Source: Methanocella sp. (GTDB taxonomy: Archaea; Halobacteriota; Methanocellia; Methanocellales; Methanocellaceae). From it: 45,732 bases of DNA. The stretch is taken from positions 1 through 45,732 of the forward strand of contig NZ_DATJPM010000032.1 in NCBI RefSeq assembly GCF_035506375.1, written 5' to 3'. Shown piece by piece: positions 1 to 8,677 of the stretch. The position numbers and the translations under genes were made by a program. The notes below the pieces were generated by a model. It had not been told where the DNA came from and made no database searches. It saw only the letters and a program-made list of their open reading frames with translations. Every line of letters starts with the position of its first letter. Within the stretch, counting starts at the first letter, position 1.

Positions 1-122
1 GCGGCGATCTTCGCCTTGATCTCGTCCCTGGACGGGGTGCCCAGGTTGTGAGATACGCTGAACTTTACCTCGCGCCTCTGGAGGAGCGGGTTCTTCTTTT
101 CTTCAAGTACTTTTATGTCCAT
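1..122 (-). CDS. rps24e: Ribosomal protein S24e, N-terminal part (gene runs off the left edge)
   Basis: The reverse strand reads MDIKVLEEKKNPLLQRREV followed by KFSVSHNLGTPSRDEIKAKI, which matches the N-terminus of archaeal/eukaryotic S24e, a small-subunit ribosomal protein. Only about 40 residues are inside the window. The order Spt4, dephospho-CoA kinase, S24e is the common euryarchaeal arrangement, which supports the call. The three genes run the same way and are probably co-transcribed, although 77 bp separate this start from the kinase stop and the gap is AT-rich enough to hold a second promoter. Confidence 0.88.
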   Translation of the reverse strand, partial: MDIKVLEEKKNPLLQRREVKFSVSHNLGTPSRDEIKAKIA

Positions 123-199
123 TTCTATCACCAGATTGCTCCAGTTGTGTTTTCATATTACGGGCGTACAATGTATATATAATTTTACTGGCCCGGGCA

Positions 200-724
200 C
201 TACTCTTTGACCATCTGCTGCATGAGCAGAAGGGTCTCGCGCTTCTTCTCGGGCGTGACCTCGACGGCCACGACGCCCTCATTCGGCTGGCCGTATAGGA
301 CTAAAGAGCCGACGGGCGCGTACTCGCACGCGGGGATGACGGCCAGGTCCTCCTCGCCGTCCACGAAGATGCGGACGTGGCCCCTGGAGAGCATGTTATC
401 CTTAATGGCGTCGATGAGCTCCTGCGAGACCACGCCGGCCGGGTTCTTCACGACGATGTCCTTAAAGGACTCGTGGGCCGTGCCCTTCCGGATCTCGTAG
501 TCCACGGGCAGGCGCATGGTCATGTCGTCCACGATGCACATGTCCGGCACGATGCCGGCCCGTAAAAGATGATATGCGGTCACATCGCCGATGGCGATGA
601 CCTTCGGCAGACTCCGGTAGCTCCGGACGATGTCCCTGAGGCACGTGTCACTGTTACAGCGATAGAGCTTACCGAACGGCGTCTTCAGCCGATCGCGCAG
701 CGCCGCGGTCAGCCTGTAGGCCAA
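200..724 (-). CDS. GTP-dependent dephospho-CoA kinase (DUF359 family)
   Basis: This is the archaeal enzyme of the last CoA step, phosphorylating dephospho-CoA with GTP; it is unrelated to bacterial CoaE. Family features seen are TPFGKLY near the N-terminus, IAIGDVTAYHLL, PDMCIVDDMTMR, VKNPAGVVSQELIDAI and the VDGEEDLAVIPA segment, with GQPNEGVV near the end. I place the start at the TTG at 724, two bases after the Spt4 stop, giving 174 residues, a normal family length. The open frame continues upstream only as an arginine-rich antisense-like extension inside spt4, so a longer start is unlikely. A GGTG ten bases upstream, inside the end of spt4, can act as ribosome binding site. It lies near coaBC and pantoate kinase, which run divergently. 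Confidence 0.87.
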   Translation of the reverse strand: MAYRLTAALRDRLKTPFGKLYRCNSDTCLRDIVRSYRSLPKVIAIGDVTAYHLLRAGIVPDMCIVDDMTMRLPVDYEIRKGTAHESFKDIVVKNPAGVVSQELIDAIKDNMLSRGHVRIFVDGEEDLAVIPACEYAPVGSLVLYGQPNEGVVAVEVTPEKKRETLLLMQQMVKE

Positions 725-726
725 CT

Positions 727-951
727 TTACCGCACCTTCAGCGCGAACTTGCCGGGCCTCTTGATGCCCATGAGCTTCGCGATCTCGGACTTCAGCGGGT
801 CGACGATCACTAAGTAGCCGCTCCAGTCCTCGCTCAGCGAGCTCGACTGGCACATGGGGCACACGTCGCCTTCGACGAGGCTGTGGCACTCCCTGCATGC
901 CTTCAGGTTGCTGCCCTTCTTCCGGGCACGGGAATCCTTGCCTTTTGCCAT
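727..951 (-). CDS. spt4: Transcription elongation factor Spt4 (RNA polymerase subunit E'')
   Basis: A 74-residue zinc protein that pairs with Spt5 (NusG-like) on RNA polymerase to raise processivity. A zinc ribbon is visible: ACRECHSL then CPMCQSS, i.e. two CxxC pairs. It is followed by the conserved SEDWSGYLVIVDP and KSEIAKLMGI segments. A 17-residue basic extension (MAKGKDSRARKKGSNLK) precedes the usual family start. An AGGAG ribosome binding site lies eight bases before the ATG. Its stop is two bases before the dephospho-CoA kinase start, so the two genes are translationally adjacent. Confidence 0.92.
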   Translation of the reverse strand: MAKGKDSRARKKGSNLKACRECHSLVEGDVCPMCQSSSLSEDWSGYLVIVDPLKSEIAKLMGIKRPGKFALKVR

Positions 952-1085
952 TTGAAATACTCCTAAAATATTGATTGCCTCAGGTAATTGTGTCGTGATT
1001 GTATCTTTGAAGTATAAATAGATTAGGTCAGCCCGATAGAAATGTTAATGTCTTTCATGCCAGATATTAGTTCGAGGCCTTAGCA

Positions 1086-2300
1086 ATGGATGTCTCGCAC
1101 CCCACGCTGGACCTGAAGTCCACGAAAAGCCATTCTCTGGATGATAAGCGCATCGTTCTCTGCGTCACGGGCAGCATCGCGGCCGTTGAGACCGTGAAGC
1201 TGGCCCGGGAATTAATCAGGCACGGAGCCGACGTTCAGGGTGTGATGAGCCAGGCGGCGCAGGCCATCATCAGCCCCTATGCGCTGGAGTACGCGACCGG
1301 GAGAAAGGCGATCACTGAAATTACGGGCGACGTGGAGCACGTCGCCTTTTGCGGGCGCCGGAAGGAGGCCTGCGATCTGCTTTTGATCGCGCCGTGCACC
1401 GCGAACACCATCGGCAAGATCGCGTCGGGCATCGACGACACGCCCGTGACCACGTTCGCCACGACCGCCATCGGCTCGAATATACCCATCATCATCGTCC
1501 CCGCCATGCACGGCTCCATGTTCGAACATGCCATCGTGAAAGAGAACATCCGGAAGCTGGAATCGGCAGGCATCAAGTTCATCATGCCAAAAATAGAGGA
1601 GGGCGCGGCCAAGATGCCCTCCGTGGACGAGATCGTGCTCGCCGTGGAAAGGACGCTCGCCGATTCACCGCTGAAGGGCTTGAAAGCCCTCATTACGGGC
1701 GGCCCGAACTTTGAGGCAATAGACCCGATACGGGTACTGACCAGCAGGAGCACCGGGCGCATGGGCGAGGAGCTGGCGCTGGAAGCATACCGCCGCGGTG
1801 CCGACGTGACTGTCGTACACCGTACGAAGATGAACGTCCGGGGCATCCGGGACGTGTTCGCCGACGGCTTCAGCGACATGAAAAAGGCCGTCATGGACGA
1901 GCTCGGGAAGGGCTATGATATTTACATCAGCGCGGCGGCAATCTCCGACTTTACCGTGGATCCGGCGCTGGAAAAGCTGAGCTCCGAAAAGCCGGTCACG
2001 CTGAAGCTGAAGCCGGCGGAGAAACTGCTTGACCGGGTGCGGCACGACTTTCCCGGGGTTTTCATCGTGGCGTTCAAGGCCGAGTCCTTGGGCGACGATG
2101 CGCTCATCGATAAGGCATTTAAAGCCATGGACCGCTCAATGGCGAACCTGGTGGTCGCCAATAAGTTCGGCGGCATCCGGGACCCGGAGTATAACGACGT
2201 CTATATCATAAAGGCCGACGGCGGCATCGGGCACGTCTCAGGCCTGAAGAGCCTGGTGGCCGGCGAGATCCTGGACGCCGTCTCGGAGTACTTCCAATGA
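1086..2300 (+). CDS. coaBC: Bifunctional phosphopantothenoylcysteine decarboxylase / phosphopantothenate-cysteine ligase
   Basis: Joins cysteine to 4'-phosphopantothenate and decarboxylates the product to 4'-phosphopantetheine. The N-terminal CoaC flavoprotein domain (about residues 20-190) shows VTGSIAAVE, the catalytic-His region DVEHV (H85), APCTANTIGKIA and PAMHGSM (139-145; most homologues have PAMN, so His here is a modest variant). The CoaB domain starts near residue 197 with LKALITGGPNFEAIDPIR and RSTGRMG, then the AAAISDF and AFKAE motifs. Length (404) is typical. A GAGG precedes the ATG by nine bases, and a TATA-like TATAAATA lies near 1013. It overlaps the next gene by four bases (ATGA). 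Confidence 0.94.
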   Translation: MDVSHPTLDLKSTKSHSLDDKRIVLCVTGSIAAVETVKLARELIRHGADVQGVMSQAAQAIISPYALEYATGRKAITEITGDVEHVAFCGRRKEACDLLLIAPCTANTIGKIASGIDDTPVTTFATTAIGSNIPIIIVPAMHGSMFEHAIVKENIRKLESAGIKFIMPKIEEGAAKMPSVDEIVLAVERTLADSPLKGLKALITGGPNFEAIDPIRVLTSRSTGRMGEELALEAYRRGADVTVVHRTKMNVRGIRDVFADGFSDMKKAVMDELGKGYDIYISAAAISDFTVDPALEKLSSEKPVTLKLKPAEKLLDRVRHDFPGVFIVAFKAESLGDDALIDKAFKAMDRSMANLVVANKFGGIRDPEYNDVYIIKADGGIGHVSGLKSLVAGEILDAVSEYFQ

Positions 2301-3127
2301 TCGGCAAGGCGTTCGCGCCTTCCCACATCACGGGCTTCTTTTACGCCCACGACGATCCGGACCCGCTCAAGGCAGGCTCCTGCGGCTGCGGCTTCACGCT
2401 GGAAGGGGGCGTGAGCACGACGGCCTGGCCCTCGAACACGGCCGAAGTCTACGTCGACGGCGTGCCCTCGGATGCGCCGACGACAAGGACGGTCATCGAA
2501 TTATTGGCGGATAAGCCCGTCCACGTCGAGAGCGACCTGGACATGCCCGTCGGGGGCGGCTTCGGCGCCAGCGGCGCCGGGGCGTTCAGCACGGCGCTGG
2601 CCATAAACAGCGCCCTCGGGCTGGGCAAGACTTATAATGAGCTCGCATACGCCGCTCACGTGGCAGAAGTGAAGAACAGGACGGGGCTGGGCGACGTGGC
2701 GGGCATGACGCTGGGAGGCATCGTGATCAGGACACGGCCGGGCACGCCGTTCACGCTGGACCGTATCCCCATCGATGCGAGGGACGTCTACTGCGTACAC
2801 TTCGGCCCCATATCGACGAAGAGCGTCCTGTCGGACCCGAAGGAGAAAGCCCTCATCAATGTAGCCGGGAAGAAGTGCCTGAAAGAGCTGCTGAAGGCCC
2901 CGACGTTTGATCATTTTATGCGGCTCTCCAGGAAGTTCTCCGTCGATACAGGCCTCATCAGTAAAAAAGCACTGGATGCGATCGAGACGGTCGAGGCGTT
3001 CGACGGCATGGCGTCCATGGCGATGCTGGGCGATACGGTTTTTTCGACGACGCCCGAAGGGCTCTCAAGCTTCGGGACCGTCATAAAAAGCAGGATAAGC
3101 CTGGAGCCAGCGCGCCTGTTAAAATAG
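2297..3127 (+). CDS. Pantoate kinase (archaeal GHMP kinase)
   Basis: Phosphorylates pantoate to 4-phosphopantoate, the archaeal detour in CoA synthesis that replaces pantothenate kinase. The GHMP ATP-binding loop is visible as PVGGGFGASGAGAFS (84-98), preceded by the N-terminal FAPSHITGFF segment; the C-terminal glycine-rich motif is SMAMLGDTVF. 276 residues is normal for the family. The start overlaps the coaBC stop, implying translational coupling and a shared CoA operon. I see no separate phosphopantothenate synthetase gene here. The stop lies five bases from the 3' end of the convergent tRNA-Arg. Confidence 0.9.
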   Translation: MIGKAFAPSHITGFFYAHDDPDPLKAGSCGCGFTLEGGVSTTAWPSNTAEVYVDGVPSDAPTTRTVIELLADKPVHVESDLDMPVGGGFGASGAGAFSTALAINSALGLGKTYNELAYAAHVAEVKNRTGLGDVAGMTLGGIVIRTRPGTPFTLDRIPIDARDVYCVHFGPISTKSVLSDPKEKALINVAGKKCLKELLKAPTFDHFMRLSRKFSVDTGLISKKALDAIETVEAFDGMASMAMLGDTVFSTTPEGLSSFGTVIKSRISLEPARLLK

Positions 3128-3131
3128 AAAA

Positions 3132-3205
3132 CGGACTCGCCGCGATTCGAACGCGGGTCTCCGGGTCCGAAGCCCGGTAGGATATCCTGGCTACCCCACG
3201 AGTCC
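3132..3205 (-). tRNA. tRNA-Arg (anticodon UCG)
   Basis: The reverse strand folds as a cloverleaf. The acceptor stem is GGACTCG with CGAGTCC and discriminator G. The D arm is around GGGTAGCCAGGATATCC. The anticodon stem is CCGGG/CCCGG with loop CTTCGGA (anticodon TCG), and the T stem is CCGCG/CGCGG with TTCGAAT. No CCA is encoded and there is no intron. A TATA-like AAATATATG about 35 bases upstream (3239-3247) would drive it. The arginyl-tRNA synthetase gene lies 1.1 kb away. Confidence 0.95.
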
Positions 3206-3323
3206 ACACAGATGAATGCACTAAACAGATACGTGCACATATATTTCTCTTTTGGCTTAATAGCTACGAATCGGCTTGCAGTCAAAGCCATTTTTATATA
3301 AACAGATGGCATCATAAACTATT

Positions 3324-4289
3324 ATGAACTCTCATTCATCGATCAAAAAGGGATTAATGGCTATAGCGATACTCTGCGTCGTATCGTTCGCTCTCTTGTC
3401 GGGCTGCACTTCCGGCCTTGGCGGTGGATCGCCTACGTCCTCGCCCGGCGAGAAAAGCTACACGGGCGGCTCTTCGAACTATGCTCCGCCGCTTGCGGCG
3501 CCGGGCTATGGCGGCACCCAGGACTCGTCGTCATCGTACACAGGCTATACGACGCCCGTGGCGACGGGCACCCCCGGCAGCGTCTATACAAACGTGAACG
3601 ACCGGAAAGTCATCATGACCGCCTCGGTCACGCTGGAGACGAGCAAGGTCGACGATACGGTCACCGGCATCCGTAACATCGCACAGGGGGCCGGCGGCTA
3701 CGTCCAATCGTCGAGCACCTGGCTCTCCGGGAATAACCAGAAGCAGTCGAGCATCACCGTGAAGGTGCCCGCAGCCCAGTACGAGTCGTGCCTCGCGCAG
3801 ATCAAGGCCCTCGGCAAGGTCAAGGCCGAGTCGAGCTCCGGGTCGGACGTCACCATGCAGTACATCGACCTGAGCGCCCGCCTCAAGAACCTGCAGTCGG
3901 AAGAAAAACAGCTTAATGATATCATGGGCATGTCCAAGAACGTGACGGAAGTGCTGGCCGTTGAGCAACAGCTGTTCCGCGTCAGGGGCGATATCGAGAG
4001 CACCCAGCAGCAGCTGAACTATCTCGGCAGCCAGGTAGACTTCTCGACCATCACCGCGAGCGTGGCCGAGCCGGAGCCCGCGGTCTCCTACGACTGGGGC
4101 ATCGACACGGCCTTCAAGGACGGCATCCGGGCGTTCATCGGCATGATCGGGGCTCTAATCGTCGTGACGGGCTACCTCATACCGCTGATACTCTACCTGG
4201 CCATCGGGCTGGCTATCGTGTACTTCGTAGGAAAGTTCCTCTGGGCGCAGTACAAGAAGTGGCAGAATAAAAAATCGGGTAAGCCGTAA
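3324..4289 (+). CDS. DUF4349 domain lipoprotein, C-terminally membrane anchored
   Basis: A predicted exported protein. A signal sequence (about 1-27) ends in a lipobox, LLSGC. A Ser/Gly/Thr/Pro-rich linker follows (30-90). The DUF4349 core begins near DRKVIMTASVTLE and runs through GGYVQSSSTWLSG, a Q/E/L-rich coiled-coil stretch (SARLKNLQSEEKQLNDIM, QQQLNYLGSQVDFSTIT) to about residue 255. One strong membrane helix lies near 272-300, with a basic cytoplasmic tail. The family has no settled function. TATATAAA near 3295 lies about 25 bases before the ATG, so the mRNA is probably leaderless. It converges on argS. Confidence 0.85.
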   Translation: MNSHSSIKKGLMAIAILCVVSFALLSGCTSGLGGGSPTSSPGEKSYTGGSSNYAPPLAAPGYGGTQDSSSSYTGYTTPVATGTPGSVYTNVNDRKVIMTASVTLETSKVDDTVTGIRNIAQGAGGYVQSSSTWLSGNNQKQSSITVKVPAAQYESCLAQIKALGKVKAESSSGSDVTMQYIDLSARLKNLQSEEKQLNDIMGMSKNVTEVLAVEQQLFRVRGDIESTQQQLNYLGSQVDFSTITASVAEPEPAVSYDWGIDTAFKDGIRAFIGMIGALIVVTGYLIPLILYLAIGLAIVYFVGKFLWAQYKKWQNKKSGKP

Positions 4290-4300
4290 GGACGGCTTAC
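4279..4300. terminator. Hairpin over the facing stop codons of DUF4349 gene and argS
   Basis: A perfect 9-bp stem, GTAAGCCGT (4279-4287) with ACGGCTTAC (4292-4300) around an AAGG loop, covers the last codons of both convergent genes. Being palindromic, it would form in either transcript. No long T-run follows, so its role as terminator or 3'-end protector is inferred. Confidence 0.5.
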
Positions 4301-5991
4301 ATCTCTTCGGGGGCGGCGATGCCCAGGAGTTCCAGCGTGTTGGCAAGCGTAACTCTCGCCGCGTCCACCAGCGCCAGCCGGGCCTCCCGCAGCTCCGGCT
4401 CGGCGTTAAGCACGGGCACGAAGCGGTAGAACTGATTGAAGTCCTCAGCCAGTTCCCGGGCATAGTTGGCGATCAGGTGGGGCTTCAAGTCGCGCGCTGC
4501 AGTATCGACCACGTAGGGAAGCATGGCCATCTTCTTGATGAGGGCGGCCTCCTCTTTTTCTTTCAATACGGTGGCGTCGAACTGTCCGGGCTTTGCCTTC
4601 TCTAAGATACTGCACGTCCGGGCGTGGGCGTACTGGATGAACGGCGCGCCCTGCTTCTCGAAGTCCAGGGCTTCTTCCCACTTGAAGGTTATCGACTTTT
4701 CCGGGGCGACGCGGATGATGCCGAAGCGTATTGCCCCGATGCCGACCAGGTCGGCGATCTTCCGCTTCTTGTCCTCTGGAAGGTCATTCCGGCGCTTGTC
4801 GACCTCGACGTATGCGCGGGCCACGGACTCGTCCAGCAGGTCATCCAGGTTAACGACGACTCCCTTGCGGGTGGACATGCGGCCCTCGGGCAGCGAGACG
4901 AACGAGTAGAACACGATCCGGGGCGTCTTCTTCTCGCCTAAAATTTTTAGCGTGGCGTCCAGGCGCTGCATGGCGAGCTTCTGGTCCTCGCCTAAAACGT
5001 TCACGGCCTCGTCGCAGTTCGAGAGCTTCCACATATGGTAGGCGATGTCCCTGGTCGTGTACAGCGAAGTCCCATCGGCGCGGGTGAGCACGAACTCCTT
5101 GTCCATGCCGAAGGATGACAGATTCAGGGCAAGCGCCCCGCTCTTGCGCTCAGCATAAGGAGTCTTCGCCAGCCGGTCAACGATCTCGTTAACCGAGCCG
5201 TTCCTGACGAAGTCGGATTCCCACACGAACAGGTCATAGAAGACGTTCATGCGGGCCAGCGTAGTCTTCTGGCCATCCATGCACGTGTTGACCATTTTCT
5301 TGAACTTTACGGCCACTTCGGCGTCCATGTGCTCGTACTTGTTCAGTATCTCCGAGATCTCCTTCTCGACGGCCTCGTTGGACTTCCGCATGTCGGTCGC
5401 CGCACGGTAGACCTCCACGACGGCGTGGTCGGGCTTTTCTATCTCGGGCGGCTTCACGTCAAGCATATTCAGGTGGTCGTAGCCCCAGACGATAGTGGCC
5501 TCCTGCTTGCCCATGTCGTCCACGTAGTACTGCACCTGCACATCGTAGCCGCCGCTCCGCATGACCCGGGCCAGCGTGTCCCCGATGACGGGGTTCCGGC
5601 CCCGGCCCACGTGCAGCGGCCCGGTCGGGTTGGCAGACGTGTGCTCCAGGACGACCTTAATGTTCTTAGGAGGCAGCAGGACGCCGTTCCTGCCCTTTTT
5701 AACGATCGCGTCCAGGGACTCGGCCAGGTACTTTTCATTAGCGTAAAAGTTGACGTACGGGCCGGCGGCCTCCACCTTTCCGATGTGCTCGCTCGTGCCC
5801 ATCCTGGAGACGATCTCTTTTGCTATTTGCGCCGGGTTTTTCTTTAATTCCTTGCCCAGCCGGAACGGCAGCGCCGAGCTCACGTCGGCGTGCGCCGATT
5901 CGCCCAGGTACATATCGGGCGACGCGTAGCCCGAATCGGCCACGGCCTTCTCCATCAGCGAGCGGGCCTCTTCCAGAAGTTCCAGGTACAT
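4297..5991 (-). CDS. argS: Arginyl-tRNA synthetase (class I)
   Basis: Charges tRNA-Arg. The class I HIGH signature appears as HVGR (127-130), preceded by EHTSANPTGP; the KMSKS loop is the variant RMSTRKG near residue 370. The C-terminal DALR-type anticodon domain includes QYAHART and the NQFYRFVPVL region. I start at the ATG at 5991 (564 residues): AAGGGG lies eight bases before it, whereas the upstream GTG at 5997 would be only two bases from that site. It follows aRF1 by about a dozen bases, and the ribosome binding site overlaps the aRF1 end, so the two are one operon. Confidence 0.95.
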   Translation of the reverse strand: MYLELLEEARSLMEKAVADSGYASPDMYLGESAHADVSSALPFRLGKELKKNPAQIAKEIVSRMGTSEHIGKVEAAGPYVNFYANEKYLAESLDAIVKKGRNGVLLPPKNIKVVLEHTSANPTGPLHVGRGRNPVIGDTLARVMRSGGYDVQVQYYVDDMGKQEATIVWGYDHLNMLDVKPPEIEKPDHAVVEVYRAATDMRKSNEAVEKEISEILNKYEHMDAEVAVKFKKMVNTCMDGQKTTLARMNVFYDLFVWESDFVRNGSVNEIVDRLAKTPYAERKSGALALNLSSFGMDKEFVLTRADGTSLYTTRDIAYHMWKLSNCDEAVNVLGEDQKLAMQRLDATLKILGEKKTPRIVFYSFVSLPEGRMSTRKGVVVNLDDLLDESVARAYVEVDKRRNDLPEDKKRKIADLVGIGAIRFGIIRVAPEKSITFKWEEALDFEKQGAPFIQYAHARTCSILEKAKPGQFDATVLKEKEEAALIKKMAMLPYVVDTAARDLKPHLIANYARELAEDFNQFYRFVPVLNAEPELREARLALVDAARVTLANTLELLGIAAPEEM

Positions 5992-6004
5992 ACTCACAAC
6001 CCCT

Positions 6005-7252
6005 TTACACGCCCGTCCTGTAGCGCAGGATGGCCGCGATGCCGCCGAACGCGTTATACAGCTGCTCGCCCTCTTCGAACTCGGTGGAGATGAACTCGAC
6101 CTCGGTGTTCATCTGCTCGGCCGTGATGGATAACTCGTCCACCACGTCGACCTGCTCCGCGATGTTCAGCGTCGACTGGCACTTCGGGCACTTGCCATAG
6201 TCGAGGGTCGCCTTCTCGCCCGCCCGGTGCTTGACCGTCGTGGTCGAGGCATAGTCGCAGTTCTGGCACTTCAGCGTGATCCGGCTGCGCCTCAGGTCCT
6301 CGGAAAGCAGCAGTACGTCAACCGACCCCATGTTCAGGTTGCTGCGCACCGAGTCCTCGCCGTAGGCCGCCAGGCCGTCCTCGCTCACCAGCGCCCTCAT
6401 GAAGCGTTCCATGAGCTTCTTCTCCTTGACCACCTCGAGGCTGGTCAGGGTATCGCTGGCCGCGTCCATTAGCTCGCCCAGTCCGGACTCGTCCGTATAG
6501 GCGATGTCGAAAAGGCCCAGGATCTTGGGCTGCAGCTCGTGGTGTAAATACTCGCCCTTAACGAACTCCTCCTTCGTCGGGGTGGGGCCGCCGATGAGGA
6601 TGCCCTGAAAGTCGTTCCGGTCGATGGCGAGGAAGATATCGTTGGCCGCGTCCCCGATCCGCGTGTTGAAGTCGTTGATGGCGATGAGACGAAGCTGCTG
6701 GAAACGGTGGGACGACTGGCCGCCCTTCCGCTGCTTGCCCGGGACGGTGCTGGTCAGGTGCCGCAGCGCCGTGACTTTTTTGCCTTTTAGCGTGCCGATG
6801 GTCGCCTCCCGGCGGTCCAGCACGATGAGCCCGAAGGTCTTCCGGTCTACGAGCATCTCGTCGAGTTTATCCGTCTCGAAGCTGCTGCCGCACCTGTATG
6901 AGAAGGAGGTGATGGGCTGTGAGGGGACGATGGTGATGGCCTCCATCGAGGTGCGGTCGCCGCCGATGCTGATGGCCCCACAGAAGATGGCCATGCCGTT
7001 CTCCGGGGGCTCCTTGTAATACTTGAGGCGGGACATGATGGACTCCAGGGCGCTCTGGACGTTGTCCCGGGTCGACTTGGACTTGATGTTCGCCGACGAG
7101 CCGTGCTCGTCCCGCAGGTACGCCACAACGTCCGATATCCTCTTGTCGTGCGGGATATAAAGGGAGATAAGCTCGGTGCCCTGGCCCTGCTTGCTCTTTA
7201 ATTCCTCGAGCTGTTTCTTGAATTCATACTTGTGCCTTGCTTCTTCGGTCAT
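6005..7252 (-). CDS. prf1: Peptide chain release factor aRF1
   Basis: Archaeal class-1 release factor that reads all three stop codons and triggers peptide release. Key motifs are visible: NIKS (55-58), the stop-codon recognition loop in domain 1, and GGQ in the context KGGQSSHRF near residue 178, the catalytic tripeptide. The C-terminal domain binds aRF3/Pelota partners and contains a zinc ribbon (CQNCDY and CPKCQS). Length 415 fits the family. An AAGGAT lies 13 bases upstream of the ATG. It is the first gene of an aRF1-argS translation operon. Confidence 0.95.
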   Translation of the reverse strand: MTEEARHKYEFKKQLEELKSKQGQGTELISLYIPHDKRISDVVAYLRDEHGSSANIKSKSTRDNVQSALESIMSRLKYYKEPPENGMAIFCGAISIGGDRTSMEAITIVPSQPITSFSYRCGSSFETDKLDEMLVDRKTFGLIVLDRREATIGTLKGKKVTALRHLTSTVPGKQRKGGQSSHRFQQLRLIAINDFNTRIGDAANDIFLAIDRNDFQGILIGGPTPTKEEFVKGEYLHHELQPKILGLFDIAYTDESGLGELMDAASDTLTSLEVVKEKKLMERFMRALVSEDGLAAYGEDSVRSNLNMGSVDVLLLSEDLRRSRITLKCQNCDYASTTTVKHRAGEKATLDYGKCPKCQSTLNIAEQVDVVDELSITAEQMNTEVEFISTEFEEGEQLYNAFGGIAAILRYRTGV

Positions 7253-7494
7253 GTGAGTTGTATCCTTTTTAATGAAGTTCGAAAACGTTACGGGGCTGTT
7301 TAAAACGCACAGCTAAGCGTTATAATCATGAAAATCAGGTCGATGCGCTAATCCAGGATGAGGCGGGCTGGCTGCGTTAAAACATGCCTCAGGCCGCCGG
7401 TGGAAAATAAACCATGGTTGCGCACATCCCTGAGAATGGCCAGACCCGATATATAAAGCTTACGCAGGAAAAAGCGCTAATAAATAAAAGAAGA

Positions 7495-7515
7495 AAGTGG
7501 GAGGTTAACCCACTT
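7495..7515 (-). terminator. Terminator of mer
   Basis: A 7-bp stem, AAGTGGG (7495-7501) with CCCACTT (7509-7515) around AGGTTAA, sits on the mer stop codon. On the minus strand it is followed by a T-rich run (TTCTTCTTTTATTTATTAG). The remainder of 7253-7494 holds the aRF1 upstream region and no other feature I can support. Confidence 0.6.
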
Positions 7516-8488
7516 ACGGTATTACGTACTTGCCGATGAGGCGGATCGAGTTGTTCTTGTCCGCGCCGATCGGGGAGCCGGCAACGATCTGGGTGACGCC
7601 CATGTCGGTCAGGCCCTTGATCTTGGCGTTCAGGTCGGCGGGCGTGCCGTAGATTGAGAACGCGTCGATCATCGCGTCGTTGACTGCGCCGAACGCGGTC
7701 TTGAAGTCGCCCTTCGCCAGGCCGCCCTTGATGGTGTTGACGGCGTTCAGGTCGAGGCCGTGCCTCTGCAGGACGGGTACGGGTGCGCCCGCGGCGATGA
7801 ACGCCACGACGGGCTTGACTGCGCCCTTTGCCTTCTTTGCGTCGTTGTCGATCGCGAACGAGGTGTACGCGGCGATGTCGAACTTCTTCTCGCCGGCGGC
7901 CTTCTTGATGATGGGCACCGCGAACTGGAAGTCCTTGGGGTTGGACGCGTTAATTAACGCACCGTCGCCGATCTTGCCGGCGGTCTCGAGCATCTTCTCG
8001 CCCTGTGCGCCGATGTAGACGGGGATTGCCTTCTGCTTGGGCTTGTATGCCAGCCCTGCGCCGGCGAACTTGAATACCTTGTTGTCCGGGGTGCTGACAG
8101 GCGCGCCGGTCCACAGGTTCCTGATGACCGATACGGCCTCAGTAAGCCTCGCGACGGGGGTCTCCATCGGGATGCCGATCTTCGGGAGGGTGCTCAGGTC
8201 GCCGGGGCCGATACCCAGGGTGGCCCTGCCGTCGGATATCTCGTCGAGCGTGCAGATCGCCGAGGCGGTCACTGCCGGGCTGGCGGTGAACGCGTTGGTG
8301 ATGCCCGGGCCCATCTTGATCCTCGAGGTGTTGTTCGCGATGAGGGCAAGGCTCTCAAAGACGTTGCGGTTGTTGTAGTGGTCCGTGATCCATAGATAGT
8401 TCAGACCAGCATCTTCTGCAAACTTACAATAGTTGATCAGTTCCTTTATTGGAACGTTCGGAACGAATTCTATACCGAAAGTAGCCAT
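7514..8488 (-). CDS. mer: 5,10-methylenetetrahydromethanopterin reductase (F420-dependent)
   Basis: Reduces methylene-H4MPT to methyl-H4MPT with F420H2, a core step of methanogenesis; soluble, bacterial-luciferase-like TIM barrel. The protein starts MATFGIEFVPNVPIKELI and shows LWITDHYNNRNVFE, the family segment GPGITNAF, RATLGIGPGD and GAQGEKMLETAGKIGDGALI. Length 324 is typical of Mer. A GAGGT lies eight bases before the ATG. The codon usage looks like that of a highly expressed gene, with many GGC/GCC-type codons. This gene is the main evidence that the host is a methanogen (or methane-cycling relative). Confidence 0.96.
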   Translation of the reverse strand: MATFGIEFVPNVPIKELINYCKFAEDAGLNYLWITDHYNNRNVFESLALIANNTSRIKMGPGITNAFTASPAVTASAICTLDEISDGRATLGIGPGDLSTLPKIGIPMETPVARLTEAVSVIRNLWTGAPVSTPDNKVFKFAGAGLAYKPKQKAIPVYIGAQGEKMLETAGKIGDGALINASNPKDFQFAVPIIKKAAGEKKFDIAAYTSFAIDNDAKKAKGAVKPVVAFIAAGAPVPVLQRHGLDLNAVNTIKGGLAKGDFKTAFGAVNDAMIDAFSIYGTPADLNAKIKGLTDMGVTQIVAGSPIGADKNNSIRLIGKYVIP

Positions 8489-8502
8489 AAATTATACCTC
8501 AC

Positions 8503-8521
8503 TTAGGTCTTTTTAACCTAA
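8503..8521 (-). promoter_or_regulatory. Inverted repeat in the mer leader, downstream of its TATA box
   Basis: TTAGGT (8503-8508) and ACCTAA (8516-8521) form perfect 6-bp arms around seven bases. A TATA-like CTATATTTAGG overlaps one edge (about 8517-8529), and the mer start is at 8488. The placement fits either an operator over the transcription start or a small leader hairpin. The AT-rich stretch 8522-8677 upstream shows nothing else. Confidence 0.35.
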
Positions 8522-8677
8522 ATATAGTGTAATGAAACTACTTACTTAAAAGAATATCGGTTTTATAGCTTATTAGTGATAAATATTTTTTCTACTCTAA
8601 TAAAATCGCCATTATTTATTATATTAATAGTTATATTTTTATTGTATTATGGCGTGGTACAGGATCCGGTTATTTGC

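Noticed and set aside
8503..8521. Riboswitch in the mer leader
   Set aside because: Only a 6-bp inverted repeat is present; too small for a known class, so kept as a possible operator only.
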